Source of the DNA: Streptomyces sp. Alt3
GTDB taxonomy: Bacteria; Actinomycetota; Actinomycetes; Streptomycetales; Streptomycetaceae
Direction: 5' to 3'
DNA length: 64,000 bases
NCBI RefSeq assembly: GCF_030719215.1
Contig: NZ_CP120983.1
Span: forward strand, 6,758,001 to 6,822,000
Part shown: positions 16,715-25,500 of the stretch, one piece after another
Numbering within the stretch: the first letter of the stretch is position 1
Layout of the letters: the number at the start of each line of letters is the position of its first letter
Notes under the pieces: model-generated
The model's database searches: none
The model's input: only the letters and a program-made list of their open reading frames with translations
What the model was told of the DNA's origin: nothing
Translations under genes and position numbers: made by a program

Positions 16715-17647
16715 ATGTCCAGCCCCCTGCCCCCGCCCCCCTCCCTGACCCACCGCGTTCCCGATCTGGGGGCCATGGTGCTGCTGCTCGCCGTCGCGCG
16801 GCACGGGAGCCTGGGCAGGGCGGCACGGGAGGTCGGCATCAGCCAGCCCGCCGCCTCCGGCCGCATCCGGTCGATGGAGCGGCAGCTCGGCGTCGCGCTC
16901 CTGGACCGTTCACCGCGCGGATCACGGCTGACGGACGCGGGCGCCCTCGTCACCGACTGGGCGCGCCGGGTCGTCGAGGCCGCCGAGGCGTTCGACGCGG
17001 GGGCGCAGGCGCTCCGGGACCGGCGGGACTCCCGGCTGCGGGTGGCGGCCAGCATGACCATCGCGGAGTACCTGCTGCCGGGCTGGCTGATCGCGCTGCG
17101 GGCCGACCGCCCGGGGACCGCGGTCTCCCTGCTCGCGGGCAACTCGGCGGCGGTCGCCCTGCGGCTGCTGGCCGGTGAGGCGGACCTGGGCTTCGTCGAG
17201 GGCCTCTCGATACCGGAGGGGCTCGACGGCACCGTCATCGCGCACGACCGGCTCGTCGTCGTGGTCGCACCCTCCCACCCGTGGGCGCGCCGGGACCGGC
17301 TGACCCCCGGGGAACTCGCCGGGACCCCGCTGATCCTCCGTGAGCACGGCTCGGGCACCCGTCAGGTCCTGGACGCCGCCCTCGCCGTGCACGGCGGACT
17401 GGCCCGTCCGCTGCTCGAACTCTCCTCCACCACCGCGGTGAAGGGGGCTGCCGAGAGCGGCGCCGGCCCCTGCGTGCTGAGTGAACTCGCCCTGGGTGAG
17501 GAACTCTCCGCGCGGCGTCTGGTCAAGGTCCCGGTCGTGGGCGTCCGGCTGCGCCGTCAGCTGCGCGCGGTCTGGCCCGCCGGCCACCGGCCCACCGGGC
17601 CCGCCCGCGACCTGCTCTCCCTGACCGCCCGTGAGACGGGGACCTGA
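16715..17647 (+). CDS. LysR-family transcriptional regulator
   Basis: The 310-residue protein has the LysR N-terminal winged helix (LLLAVARHGSLGRAAREVGI, then SQPAASGRIRSMERQLGVAL) at about residues 22-75. A periplasmic-binding-protein-like effector domain runs from about 100 to 305 (LRVAASMTIAEYLLPGWLIA; LGFVEG at about 165). It is transcribed divergently from the TDT transporter gene and presumably activates it in response to a small anion. This is inferred from arrangement only. Confidence 0.92.
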   Translation: MSSPLPPPPSLTHRVPDLGAMVLLLAVARHGSLGRAAREVGISQPAASGRIRSMERQLGVALLDRSPRGSRLTDAGALVTDWARRVVEAAEAFDAGAQALRDRRDSRLRVAASMTIAEYLLPGWLIALRADRPGTAVSLLAGNSAAVALRLLAGEADLGFVEGLSIPEGLDGTVIAHDRLVVVVAPSHPWARRDRLTPGELAGTPLILREHGSGTRQVLDAALAVHGGLARPLLELSSTTAVKGAAESGAGPCVLSELALGEELSARRLVKVPVVGVRLRRQLRAVWPAGHRPTGPARDLLSLTARETGT

Positions 17648-17685
17648 CGACCGAGGCGCACGGCGTGCCCCGGCCGCCGGCCTCC

Positions 17686-18399
17686 TCAGACCGATGTGAC
17701 GGCCGCCCCGCGCCGGGCCGCGGCCACCAGGGCCCGCATGATGCGGAGGTCGTCACCCATCTCGGGGTGCCACTGCACCCCGAGCACCCACTGGGTCCCC
17801 GGCAGTTCGACCGCCTCCACGGTGCCGTCGACCGCGTGCGCGGAGGCCACCAGCCCCGGCGCGAGCAGGTCCACGGCCTGGTGGTGGTAGGTGGGTACGG
17901 ACGTCTCCTCGGCCACGAGTGAGGCGTACAGCGTCCCCGGCACGGGTGTCACCGCGTGCTCGCCGAGGACACCGGTCTTCCCGAACGGGCCCGCGTGCCC
18001 GTCCAGGTGCTGGGTCAGGGTGCCGCCCATCGCCACGTTCAGCAGCTGCATGCCGCGGCAGATCCCGAGCACCGGGGTGCCGTCGGCCCTGGCCGCGCGG
18101 AGCAGGGCCACTTCCCAGGTGTCGCGTTCGTACGCCGGCGGGCCCGTCCTGAAGTCGCGCTCCGCGCCGTACAGCCCGGGGTCGACGTCCGCCCCGCCCG
18201 CGATCACGAGGCCGTCCATCCGAGCCACGACCGCCGCCGCCTTCGCCGGATCGTCCGGCGGCAGGAGCGCGGCCGTTCCGCCGGAGCGCTGGACGAGCCG
18301 GGGGTAGGCGGAGGGGAGCACCGCCGCCGGGAGTTCCCAGACGCCCCAGCGAGCCGCCGGCTCCAGATAGGTCGTGACGCCGATGAGCGGTTCGTGCAT
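17686..18399 (-). CDS. Gamma-glutamyl-gamma-aminobutyrate hydrolase family (peptidase C26)
   Basis: I chose the ATG at 18399 (237 residues) because the conserved EPLIGVTTYLEPA starts right after it. It is a class-I glutamine-amidotransferase-fold hydrolase: the nucleophile elbow GICRGMQLLNVAMGG carries the catalytic Cys, and WHPE near the C-terminus supplies His and Glu. PuuD-like members release glutamate from gamma-glutamylated amines. Together with the GlnA-like synthetase, aldehyde dehydrogenase and SDR genes nearby this makes a gamma-glutamylation pathway for amine catabolism. The 112 bases upstream, towards the GntR gene, include an AT-rich stretch (18451-18468) that may hold its promoter and operator. 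Confidence 0.9.
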   Translation of the reverse strand: MHEPLIGVTTYLEPAARWGVWELPAAVLPSAYPRLVQRSGGTAALLPPDDPAKAAAVVARMDGLVIAGGADVDPGLYGAERDFRTGPPAYERDTWEVALLRAARADGTPVLGICRGMQLLNVAMGGTLTQHLDGHAGPFGKTGVLGEHAVTPVPGTLYASLVAEETSVPTYHHQAVDLLAPGLVASAHAVDGTVEAVELPGTQWVLGVQWHPEMGDDLRIMRALVAAARRGAAVTSV

Positions 18400-18511
18400 G
18401 GTGCGGTCCCTCCGGCGGCCGGTCTGCGGGCCGGCCCGGTGCAATGGTGTTGCGATATACCTTTGTTCGTACCGGGCCGCTGCGCAAGAGGAGTGATCCG
18501 GAAAGACCGGA

Positions 18512-19249
18512 TCAAGCCAGGAAGCCGCGGAGCAGCGCGGCCGTCCCCGCGCAGTGCTCGCGCATCACCGCCCGCGCCGCCTCCTCGTCGCCGTCGAGCA
18601 CCGCTTCGACGAGAACCGTGTGCTGATGCTGCGAGTGTTCGAGGTTCCGGACGAGCAGGGGGATGCAGTCCAGGAGGTCGTTGACGCTCGCCCGCACGGT
18701 CGCGTACCGGTCGGAGAGGGAGGGGGAGCCGGAGAGCTCGGCGAGCGTCAGATGGAAAAGGGTGTCGATCCTGCGGTAGTCGGGCAGAGGTGCCTCGTGT
18801 GTCGCCGCCAGAGCACCGCGCAGCCGCTCCGCCCCCTCGTCGTCGAGGCCGCGCGACGCGCAGAGCCCGGCCGCCCCCGACTCCAGGACCTCGCGGAACA
18901 GCAGGACGTCCTCGATGTCGACGTCCGCCACCCGTCGGCGCAGCTCGTCGCCGTCGGCCGGACCGGTGCGGGGGAGCACGAACGTCCCGCCGTACCGCCC
19001 GCGTCTCGCCTCGATCAGGCCCTGGTCCTGGAGCACCTTCAGCACCTCGCGCAGGGTGACGCGGCTGATGCCGAGGAGCCCGGCCAGCTCCCGCTCCGCC
19101 GGCAGCCGCCCGCCGCCGGGCACCAGGCCGAGCCGGACCACCTGGAGGATCTGCTCCAGCGCCTCCTCGAAGCCGTTGCCCGCACGGACCGGCCGCAGCG
19201 CGGGCAGCAGCAGGCCCGGTTCCCCGGATTCTCCGGTTTCATCCGCCAC
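18512..19249 (-). CDS. GntR/FadR-family transcriptional regulator (FCD domain)
   Basis: The protein has an N-terminal winged helix (LPAERELAGLLGISRVTLRE, about residues 48-85) and an all-helical FCD effector domain (about 105-235, with FHLTLAELSGSPSLSDRY). I prefer the GTG at 19249 (245 residues) because AGGGAATCAGGA lies just upstream and because this leaves room for promoters. The ATG at 19285 would add 12 residues and leave only 38 bases to the divergent synthetase gene. Lying between the C26 hydrolase and the GlnA-like operon, it is the natural regulator of this amine-catabolism cluster. Confidence 0.88.
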   Translation of the reverse strand: MADETGESGEPGLLLPALRPVRAGNGFEEALEQILQVVRLGLVPGGGRLPAERELAGLLGISRVTLREVLKVLQDQGLIEARRGRYGGTFVLPRTGPADGDELRRRVADVDIEDVLLFREVLESGAAGLCASRGLDDEGAERLRGALAATHEAPLPDYRRIDTLFHLTLAELSGSPSLSDRYATVRASVNDLLDCIPLLVRNLEHSQHQHTVLVEAVLDGDEEAARAVMREHCAGTAALLRGFLA

Positions 19250-19323
19250 GTCCTGATTCCCTTCCCTCCAATGGTTCTCTCCCATACCTTAGACCGACCG
19301 GCTGACCGAACGAGGAGTATCCC

Positions 19324-20685
19324 GTGGCAGACCGAACACCCCCGCTGGGGACCGACGAGCTGCGCGTGCTCGTGGAGCGCGGTGAGATCGACACCGTGGT
19401 CCTCGCCTTCCCCGACATGCAGGGCAGGCTCCAGGGCAAGCGGTTCGCGGCCTCCTTCTTCCTCGACGAGGTGCTGGAGCACGGCACGGAGGGCTGCAAC
19501 TACCTGCTGGCCGTCGACACGGACATGAACACCGTCGACGGATTCGCGATGTCCTCCTGGTCCAACGGCTACGGGGACTTCGCGATGCGCCCCGACCTCA
19601 CGACCCTGCGCCTGATCCCCTGGCACGAGGGGACCGCCCTGGTCATGGCCGACCTCTCCTGGGACGACGGCTCCCCGGTCGTCGCCGCGCCCCGCCAGAT
19701 CCTCCGGCGGCAGCTGGAGCGGCTCGCCGCACACGGGCTGACCGCCCACGTCGGCACGGAACTCGAGTTCATCGTCTTCAAGGACACCTACGAAGAGGCA
19801 TGGGACCGCGACTACCGCGGCCTCACCCCGGCCAACCGGTACAACATCGACTACTCGGTCCTCGGCACCGGCCGCGTCGAACCGCTGCTGCGCCGCATCC
19901 GCAACGAGATGGCGGCCGCCGGGCTCACTGTCGAGTCCGCCAAGGGGGAGTGCAACCCCGGCCAGCACGAGATCGTCTTCCGCTACGACGAGGCACTCGT
20001 CACCTGCGACCAGCACGCCGTCTACAAGACCGGCTCCAAGGAGATCGCCGCGCAGGAGGGCGTCGCGCTGACCTTCATGGCCAAGTTCAACGAGCGCGAG
20101 GGCAACTCCTGCCACATCCACCTCTCGCTCCAGGACGCCGACGGGCGCAGCGTCATGGCGGGCGAGGACGGGGCCATGTCCCCGGTGATGAAGCACTTCC
20201 TCGCCGGCCAGCTCGCCGCGCTGCGCGACTTCTCCCTGCTGTACGCGCCCAACATCAACTCCTACAAGCGCTTCCAGCCCGGCTCCTTCGCCCCCACCGC
20301 CGTCGCCTGGGGCCACGACAACCGCACCTGCGCCCTGCGCGTCGTCGGGCACGGCCGCTCGATGCGCTTCGAGAACCGGCTCCCCGGCGGCGACGTCAAC
20401 CCCTACCTCGCGGTCGCCGGACTCGTCGCCGCCGGCCTGCACGGCATCGAGAACGGACTGGAGCTCCCCGACGCCTGCGAGGGCAACGCCTACACCGCCC
20501 GGTACGACCAGGTCCCCACCTCACTGCGTGAGGCCGCCGCCCTCTGGGAGGACAGCGAGGTGGCCCGGGAGGCCTTCGGCGACGACGTCGTCGCGCACTA
20601 CCGCAACATGGCACGCGTCGAACTGGAGGCCTTCGACGCAGCGGTGACCGACTGGGAGCTCCGCCGCTCCTTCGAACGCCTGTGA
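19324..20685 (+). CDS. glnA4: Glutamine-synthetase-like gamma-glutamylamide synthetase (GlnA4-like)
   Basis: The 453-residue protein has a GS fold: beta-grasp N-domain (LAFPDMQGRLQGKRFAASFF), metal-binding glutamates in HVGTELEFIVF and CNPGQHEIVFRYDEAL, the GNSCHIHLSL loop and the ATP/glutamate region RVVGHGRSMRFENRLPGGDV. It lies in a catabolic cluster rather than a nitrogen-assimilation locus. S. coelicolor GlnA4 (SCO1613), reported to glutamylate ethanolamine, has the same neighbourhood as I recall it, near infC and pheST. I therefore assign a gamma-glutamylamide synthetase role; the exact amine (ethanolamine versus polyamines) is inferred. It overlaps the aldehyde dehydrogenase gene by 4 bp. 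Confidence 0.88.
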   Translation: MADRTPPLGTDELRVLVERGEIDTVVLAFPDMQGRLQGKRFAASFFLDEVLEHGTEGCNYLLAVDTDMNTVDGFAMSSWSNGYGDFAMRPDLTTLRLIPWHEGTALVMADLSWDDGSPVVAAPRQILRRQLERLAAHGLTAHVGTELEFIVFKDTYEEAWDRDYRGLTPANRYNIDYSVLGTGRVEPLLRRIRNEMAAAGLTVESAKGECNPGQHEIVFRYDEALVTCDQHAVYKTGSKEIAAQEGVALTFMAKFNEREGNSCHIHLSLQDADGRSVMAGEDGAMSPVMKHFLAGQLAALRDFSLLYAPNINSYKRFQPGSFAPTAVAWGHDNRTCALRVVGHGRSMRFENRLPGGDVNPYLAVAGLVAAGLHGIENGLELPDACEGNAYTARYDQVPTSLREAAALWEDSEVAREAFGDDVVAHYRNMARVELEAFDAAVTDWELRRSFERL

Positions 20686-22058
20686 GGAACCCCGTGATCC
20701 ACGAGCACCGTGTACTGAACCCGGCGACCGAGGAACTCGTCGCCACCGTCCCCGCCACCTCCGCCGCGGAGGTGTCCACCGCCGTCGCCCGGGCCGCGGA
20801 GGCCCAGCGCACCTGGGCCGCACTCGCCCCCGCCGACCGCGCCCGGCTGCTGCGCCGTTTCGCCGTCCTCGTCGACGACCACGGGGAACGGCTGGCCCGG
20901 CTGGAGGTCACCGAAGCGGGACACACCCTGGGCAACGCCCGCTGGGAGGCGGCCAACGTCCGGGACCTCCTCGACTACGCGGCCGGGGGAGTGGAACGCC
21001 TGACCGGGCGCCAGATCCCGGTACCGGGCGGGATCGACATCACCTTCCTCGAACCGCTGGGCGTCGTCGGAGTGATCGCCCCGTGGAACTTCCCCATGCC
21101 GATCGCCGCCTGGGGCGTCGCCCCCGCCCTCGCCGCGGGCAACGCCGTCCTCCTGAAACCGGCCGAGACCACCCCGCTCACCGCCCAGTACCTTGCCCGG
21201 CTCGCCCTGGAGGCCGGCCTGCCCGAGCACCTCTTCCAGGTGCTGCCCGGCGCGGGCGACGTGACGGGCAGGGCCCTGGTCGAGCACCCGGGCGTGGCCA
21301 AGATCGTCTTCACCGGCTCCACCCGCGTCGGCAAGGAGATCATGGCCGGGTGCGCGGACCGGGTGAAGCGGCTGACCCTCGAACTCGGCGGCAAGAGCCC
21401 CAACATCGTCTTCGCCGACGCCGACATCGAGACCGCCGCGGCCACCGCGCCGATGTCCTTCCTGGACAACGCCGGCCAGGACTGCTGCGCCCGCACCCGC
21501 ATCCTGGTCCAGCGGTCCGTGTACGACCGCTTCCTGGAGCTCCTCGTCCCCGCCGTCGCCTCGGTCGTCGTGGGGGACCCGTCGGACGAGAAGACCCAGA
21601 TGGGGCCGCTGATCTCGCTGGCCCAGCTGGAGCGCGTCCGCGGATTCGTCCCGGACGGCGCCGACGGCATCCGGGGCAGCGCGCCCACCGGCCCCGGCTT
21701 CTGGTTCCCCCCGACCGTCCTGACCGGTGTCGCCCCCGACGCCCCCGTCGCCACGGAGGAGGTCTTCGGCCCCGTCGCCGTCGTCCTGCCCTTCGAGGAC
21801 GAGGAGGACGCCGTCCGGCTGGCCGACGCCACCGAACACGGCCTGGCCGGCTCGGTCTGGACCCGCGACGTGGGCCGCGCCCTGCGGGTCTCCCGGGCGG
21901 TCCGCGCCGGGAACCTCTCGGTCAACTCCCACTCCGCCGTCCGCTACTGGACCCCGTTCGGCGGTTACAAACAGTCCGGGCTCGGCCGCGAACTGGGGCC
22001 CGACGCCCTCGCGGCCTTCACCGAAACCAAGAACGTCTTCATCAGCACGGAGGCCTGA
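20682..22058 (+). CDS. NAD(P)-dependent aldehyde dehydrogenase
   Basis: The 458-residue enzyme has PWNFPMPIAAWGVAPALAAG (about residue 130), the glycine motif FTGSTRVGKEI, the general-base Glu in LELGGKSPNIVF and the catalytic Cys in NAGQDCCARTRI (about 263-272). It ends in PFGGYKQSGLGRELG, typical of betaine- and aminobutyraldehyde-dehydrogenase relatives. It starts at a GTG overlapping the synthetase stop. In the cluster it would oxidise the aldehyde formed after the gamma-glutamylated amine is oxidised. No amine oxidase gene is visible nearby, so that step must be encoded elsewhere or be done by the SDR on an alcohol substrate, as ethanolamine would require. Confidence 0.93.
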   Translation: MRNPVIHEHRVLNPATEELVATVPATSAAEVSTAVARAAEAQRTWAALAPADRARLLRRFAVLVDDHGERLARLEVTEAGHTLGNARWEAANVRDLLDYAAGGVERLTGRQIPVPGGIDITFLEPLGVVGVIAPWNFPMPIAAWGVAPALAAGNAVLLKPAETTPLTAQYLARLALEAGLPEHLFQVLPGAGDVTGRALVEHPGVAKIVFTGSTRVGKEIMAGCADRVKRLTLELGGKSPNIVFADADIETAAATAPMSFLDNAGQDCCARTRILVQRSVYDRFLELLVPAVASVVVGDPSDEKTQMGPLISLAQLERVRGFVPDGADGIRGSAPTGPGFWFPPTVLTGVAPDAPVATEEVFGPVAVVLPFEDEEDAVRLADATEHGLAGSVWTRDVGRALRVSRAVRAGNLSVNSHSAVRYWTPFGGYKQSGLGRELGPDALAAFTETKNVFISTEA

Positions 22059-22064
22059 GAACAC

Positions 22065-22856
22065 ATGACCACCGACTCCGGGAACATCTGCCGCCGTCTG
22101 ACCGGCCGCACCGCCGTCATCACCGGGGCGGGCAGCGGCATCGGACTCGCCACCGCCCGCCGGCTGGCGTCCGAAGGAGCCCACGTCGTCTGCGGTGACA
22201 TCGACGAGGGCGCCGGCAGGGCCGCCGCCGAGGAGGCGGGCGGCACCTTCGTACGCGTCGACGTCACCGACCCCGGCCAGGTCGAGGCCCTCTTCGCGGC
22301 GGCGCACGACACCTACGGTTCCGTCGACATCGCCTTCAACAACGCCGGGATCTCCCCGCCCGAGGACGACTCCATCCTCACGACCGGGCTGGAGGCATGG
22401 AAGCGCGTCCAGGACGTCAACCTCACCTCCGTCTACCTCTGCTGCAAGGCTGCCCTCCCCTACATGCGCCGCCAGGGCCGCGGCTCGATCATCAACACCG
22501 CCTCCTTCGTCGCCCGGATGGGCGCCGCGACCTCCCAGATCTCGTACACCGCCTCCAAGGGCGGCGTCCTCGCCCTCTCCCGCGAACTCGGGGTGCAGTT
22601 CGCCCGCGAGGGGATCCGGGTCAACGCCCTGTGCCCCGGGCCGGTCAACACCCCCCTGCTCCAGGAGCTGTTCGCCAAGGACCCGGAGCGCGCCGCCCGC
22701 AGGCTCGTGCACATCCCTCTCGGCCGGTTCGCCGAGGCGACGGAGATCGCGGCCGCGGTCGCCTTCCTGGCGAGCGACGACTCCTCGTTCGTCAACGCCA
22801 CCGACTTCCTCGTCGACGGCGGGATCTCGGGCGCCTACGTGACCCCGCTCGACTGA
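22065..22856 (+). CDS. Short-chain dehydrogenase/reductase
   Basis: This is a 263-residue classical SDR with cofactor motif ITGAGSGIGLATARRL (about residue 19), NNAGIS (about 91) and catalytic Tyr/Lys in ISYTASKGG. The acidic residue after the second strand (VVCGDIDEG) indicates NAD preference. It lies 6 bases after the aldehyde dehydrogenase. An alcohol-to-aldehyde oxidation of the gamma-glutamylated substrate would slot between the synthetase and the aldehyde dehydrogenase. This is an inference from gene order. Confidence 0.9.
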   Translation: MTTDSGNICRRLTGRTAVITGAGSGIGLATARRLASEGAHVVCGDIDEGAGRAAAEEAGGTFVRVDVTDPGQVEALFAAAHDTYGSVDIAFNNAGISPPEDDSILTTGLEAWKRVQDVNLTSVYLCCKAALPYMRRQGRGSIINTASFVARMGAATSQISYTASKGGVLALSRELGVQFAREGIRVNALCPGPVNTPLLQELFAKDPERAARRLVHIPLGRFAEATEIAAAVAFLASDDSSFVNATDFLVDGGISGAYVTPLD

Positions 22857-22900
22857 GGCACCCGGCTCATGGTGTGGTGGCACGGGCTACGCGACGCCGC

Positions 22901-22954
22901 CCGGGCGGTGCCGGCCGCGCCGGCGTCCGCGCGGGCGGCGACGCCACCGCCCGG
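22901..22954. terminator. Bidirectional terminator between convergent genes
   Basis: Outer arms ccgggcggtg (22901-22910) and caccgcccgg (22945-22954) pair exactly, and a nested ccgcgc/gcgcgg stem (22915-22920 and 22929-22934) sits inside. It lies between the SDR stop and the convergent PLP-enzyme stop. Confidence 0.75.
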
Positions 22955-22970
22955 CCCCCGGGGAACGCGC

Positions 22971-24173
22971 CTACAGGAAGGTGCGGCCCTCGCCCCGGTA
23001 CGTCGGGACGGTGGCGGTGATCCGGTCGCCCTCGATCAGCCGCAGTTCGTCGAAGCGTTCGCACAGCTCACCGGCCTTGGCATGCCGGAACCACACCTTG
23101 TCACCGATCAGCAGATCGTCCGCCGGAGCGCCGAGCAGCGGTGTCTGCACCTCGCCAGGGCCCTCCTGCGGGTCGTAGCGCAGCCCCTCGGGCAGATACG
23201 GCACCGGCAGCCGGTCAGGACCCGCCGCCCCGGACGCCGGATACCCCCCGCCGAGCACGGTCACCACGCCCACGCCCGGACGCCGCACCACGGGCTGGGC
23301 GAACAGCGCCGCCGGACGCCCGGTGAACGACGTGTAGTTGTCGAACAGCCTCGGTACGTAGAGACCGGAACCCGCCGCGATCTCGGTCACCGCGGCCTCC
23401 GCGGCGGTGTGCTGCACGCTGCCGGTGCCGCCCCCGTTGACGAACTCCAGACCGGGCGCCACCGCGCGGACCGCCCGCACGACCTCCGCGCGCCGGACCG
23501 CCAGCTCCCTGCGGGCCGCCGCCTGCATCAGCCGCACCGCGCGGGACCGGAAGGGCCGCCCGGCCACCGAGTCGCCCACACCGGCGACATGCCCCTCGTA
23601 CGCCATCAGCCCCACCAGCCGGAAGCCGGGCCGGCGCTCCACCGAGCGGGCCAGCTCGGCCAGTTGCGCGGGGGAGCGGAGCGGGGAGCGCAGCGCGCCG
23701 ATCCTGACCCGGCCGCCGAGCATCCGCAGCGAGGTGTCCAGCTCCAGACAGACCCGGATCTCCTCGGTGCCGCCGGCCCGTGCCGCGTCGATCAGCTCCA
23801 GCTGCGCGTGGTCGTCCACCATCACGGTCACCGCGGCGGCAAGCTTCGGATCGGCCGCCAGCTCGGCGTACGCGGACCGGTCGGCCGACGGGTAGGCCAG
23901 CAGCACGTCGTCGAATCCGGCGCGGGCCAGCCACAGCGACTCCGCGAGGGTGAACGACATGATCCCGGCGAAGCCCGGACGCGCGAGCACCCGCTCCAGC
24001 AGGGCCCGGCAGCGCACCGATTTGCTCGCCACCCGGATCGGCTTGCCCCCCGCCCGGCGCACCAGATCATCGGCGTTGGCGTCGAACGCCTCCAGGTCGA
24101 CGACGGCCACCGGGGCGTCGAGATGGGCGGTGGCCCTGTTGTAGCGGCTCTGGTCAGCGGCGCGGGCAGTCAT
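22971..24173 (-). CDS. PLP-dependent amino acid deaminase/aldolase (alanine racemase N-terminal fold)
   Basis: From the ATG at 24173 it has 400 residues with an alanine-racemase-type TIM barrel. The PLP lysine lies in KPIRVASKSVRCRALLERVL (about residue 45). It is followed by GIMSFTLAESLWLARAGFDD, RVCLELDTSLRM and LVGLMAYEGHVAGVGD, with a C-terminal beta-domain like that of D-threonine aldolase/D-serine dehydratase (GDKVWFRHAKAGELCERFDE). A substrate such as a D-3-hydroxyamino acid is likely but not proven. It is separated by 184 bp from the divergent membrane-protein gene; gtagagt at 24272 is a possible -10 element. Confidence 0.85.
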   Translation of the reverse strand: MTARAADQSRYNRATAHLDAPVAVVDLEAFDANADDLVRRAGGKPIRVASKSVRCRALLERVLARPGFAGIMSFTLAESLWLARAGFDDVLLAYPSADRSAYAELAADPKLAAAVTVMVDDHAQLELIDAARAGGTEEIRVCLELDTSLRMLGGRVRIGALRSPLRSPAQLAELARSVERRPGFRLVGLMAYEGHVAGVGDSVAGRPFRSRAVRLMQAAARRELAVRRAEVVRAVRAVAPGLEFVNGGGTGSVQHTAAEAAVTEIAAGSGLYVPRLFDNYTSFTGRPAALFAQPVVRRPGVGVVTVLGGGYPASGAAGPDRLPVPYLPEGLRYDPQEGPGEVQTPLLGAPADDLLIGDKVWFRHAKAGELCERFDELRLIEGDRITATVPTYRGEGRTFL

Positions 24174-24357
24174 GGCCGCAGCTTGCCAGACGTCCGTACC
24201 ACTGGGTAGGGGACGTTCGGTGCAGATCGTGCCGCACCCCGCGTCCCGTCCCCACGGGGCCCTGTCCACCCCGTAGAGTGACCGTCACACGATCGACCGG
24301 CGGGCCCGCGCGGACGGCGGTCCGTGGGCGGTGCGGGGACGTGGACCAGGGGGACGG

Positions 24358-25500
24358 ATGAGTACCGAAGCGCGACGCGCTCCAGTCCCGCCCCGACCGG
24401 CCGGCCCGCCCCTCATACCCGGCGGCACCCCCGCTCCTGCGGCCCCGCCCTCCGGATCCGTACCGCCGGGACCGCCCCCGGAGCCCGCGCCCCCGCCCCC
24501 GCGCCCCGAGCCCGCGCCGCCCGTGGAGACGACCACCCGGCTCAGGCCCGTACCGCCCGCGCCGCCGTCACCACCCGCCGGGCACCCGGGACCCCCGCCA
24601 CCGCCCGCCGCCACCAGGCGCAGGCCCGTCGGCGCCGTGGACCTCACCCCGCGCCGGGGCGCCGCCCCGCCCCCGCCGTACGCGTACCACCCGTACGCCG
24701 AGACTCCCGTGGAGACCACCACCCGGCTGCGCCCCGTCAAGGCCGGGAACCCCGGCAGGACCGTGGCGGCGGCCGTCTGCGGCGTGCTCGGCCTCGGCCT
24801 CGTCGGAGGCGCGGTCACCGGCAGATGGCTCACCGGGGACTCCGCGGCCGATCCGGGTGCCGGCAGCGCGTACACCGTGGGCCGCTCCGCCTGGCACACC
24901 GTGCCCGTCGACTCCCTCTTCCCGCGCACCCTCAAGGGCGACGGCGCGGGCCCGGGAGCCACCGACCGCGTATGGACCAGGGTCGCCGTCGCCGGCGACG
25001 GCGGCTGTGCGGCGGGGCTGGACCCGCTGCTGCTCAGGACACTCCGGCCGGTCGGCTGCGAGCGCCTGGTGCGCGCCACCTACACCGACGCCACACGCAG
25101 CAGCGTCACCACCGTCGGCTTGGTCTTCACCGAGGGTGACACCCAGGCGATGGGCGCGCTCGACACCCGGTTCACCACCCAGAACCTCGCCGCCCGGACC
25201 GATCTGATGCCGCGTACCTACCCGGCCGAGGGCACCGTCGCCGCGGGCTTCGGCGAGCAGCAGCGCGCCAGTTGGACGGTGAACGTCCTGACCGAGGTGC
25301 CCGTCGTCGTGTTCGCCGTCTCCGGCTTCGCCGACGGCCGTACGGTCGCCGAACCGCAGCCCGCGGCCGAGGCCATGGCCGCCGGCGCCACGACTGCCGT
25401 CGCCCAGGCGGGCCTCGGCCACGAGGCGAAGGGCATCGCCGACCGGGTGGAGCGCACGCTGCGCAGGACCGTCACCGACCTCACGGAGAAGCCGGAATGA
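24358..25500 (+). CDS. Membrane-anchored protein with proline-rich cytoplasmic tail
   Basis: The ATG at 24358 follows GGGGGACGG and gives 380 residues. Residues 1-125 are extremely Pro-rich with two copies of an ETTTRLRPV motif. One membrane segment (TVAAAVCGVLGLGLVGGAVTG) lies at about 134-156. The rest, about 225 residues, would be extracytoplasmic, with two cysteines (CAAG, VGCERLV) that could form a disulfide. I do not recognise a domain with a known function. Its stop overlaps the start of the mycosin-like protease gene by 4 bp (ATGA), so the two are probably partners at the cell envelope. Confidence 0.75.
   Translation: MSTEARRAPVPPRPAGPPLIPGGTPAPAAPPSGSVPPGPPPEPAPPPPRPEPAPPVETTTRLRPVPPAPPSPPAGHPGPPPPPAATRRRPVGAVDLTPRRGAAPPPPYAYHPYAETPVETTTRLRPVKAGNPGRTVAAAVCGVLGLGLVGGAVTGRWLTGDSAADPGAGSAYTVGRSAWHTVPVDSLFPRTLKGDGAGPGATDRVWTRVAVAGDGGCAAGLDPLLLRTLRPVGCERLVRATYTDATRSSVTTVGLVFTEGDTQAMGALDTRFTTQNLAARTDLMPRTYPAEGTVAAGFGEQQRASWTVNVLTEVPVVVFAVSGFADGRTVAEPQPAAEAMAAGATTAVAQAGLGHEAKGIADRVERTLRRTVTDLTEKPE

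Noticed and set aside
14254..17178. Open frame of 974 codons on the plus strand
   Set aside because: It overlaps the transporter gene, its terminator, the XRE-cupin gene, the metal-receptor remnant and the antisense of the TDT gene. It has no domain motif and has low-complexity composition.
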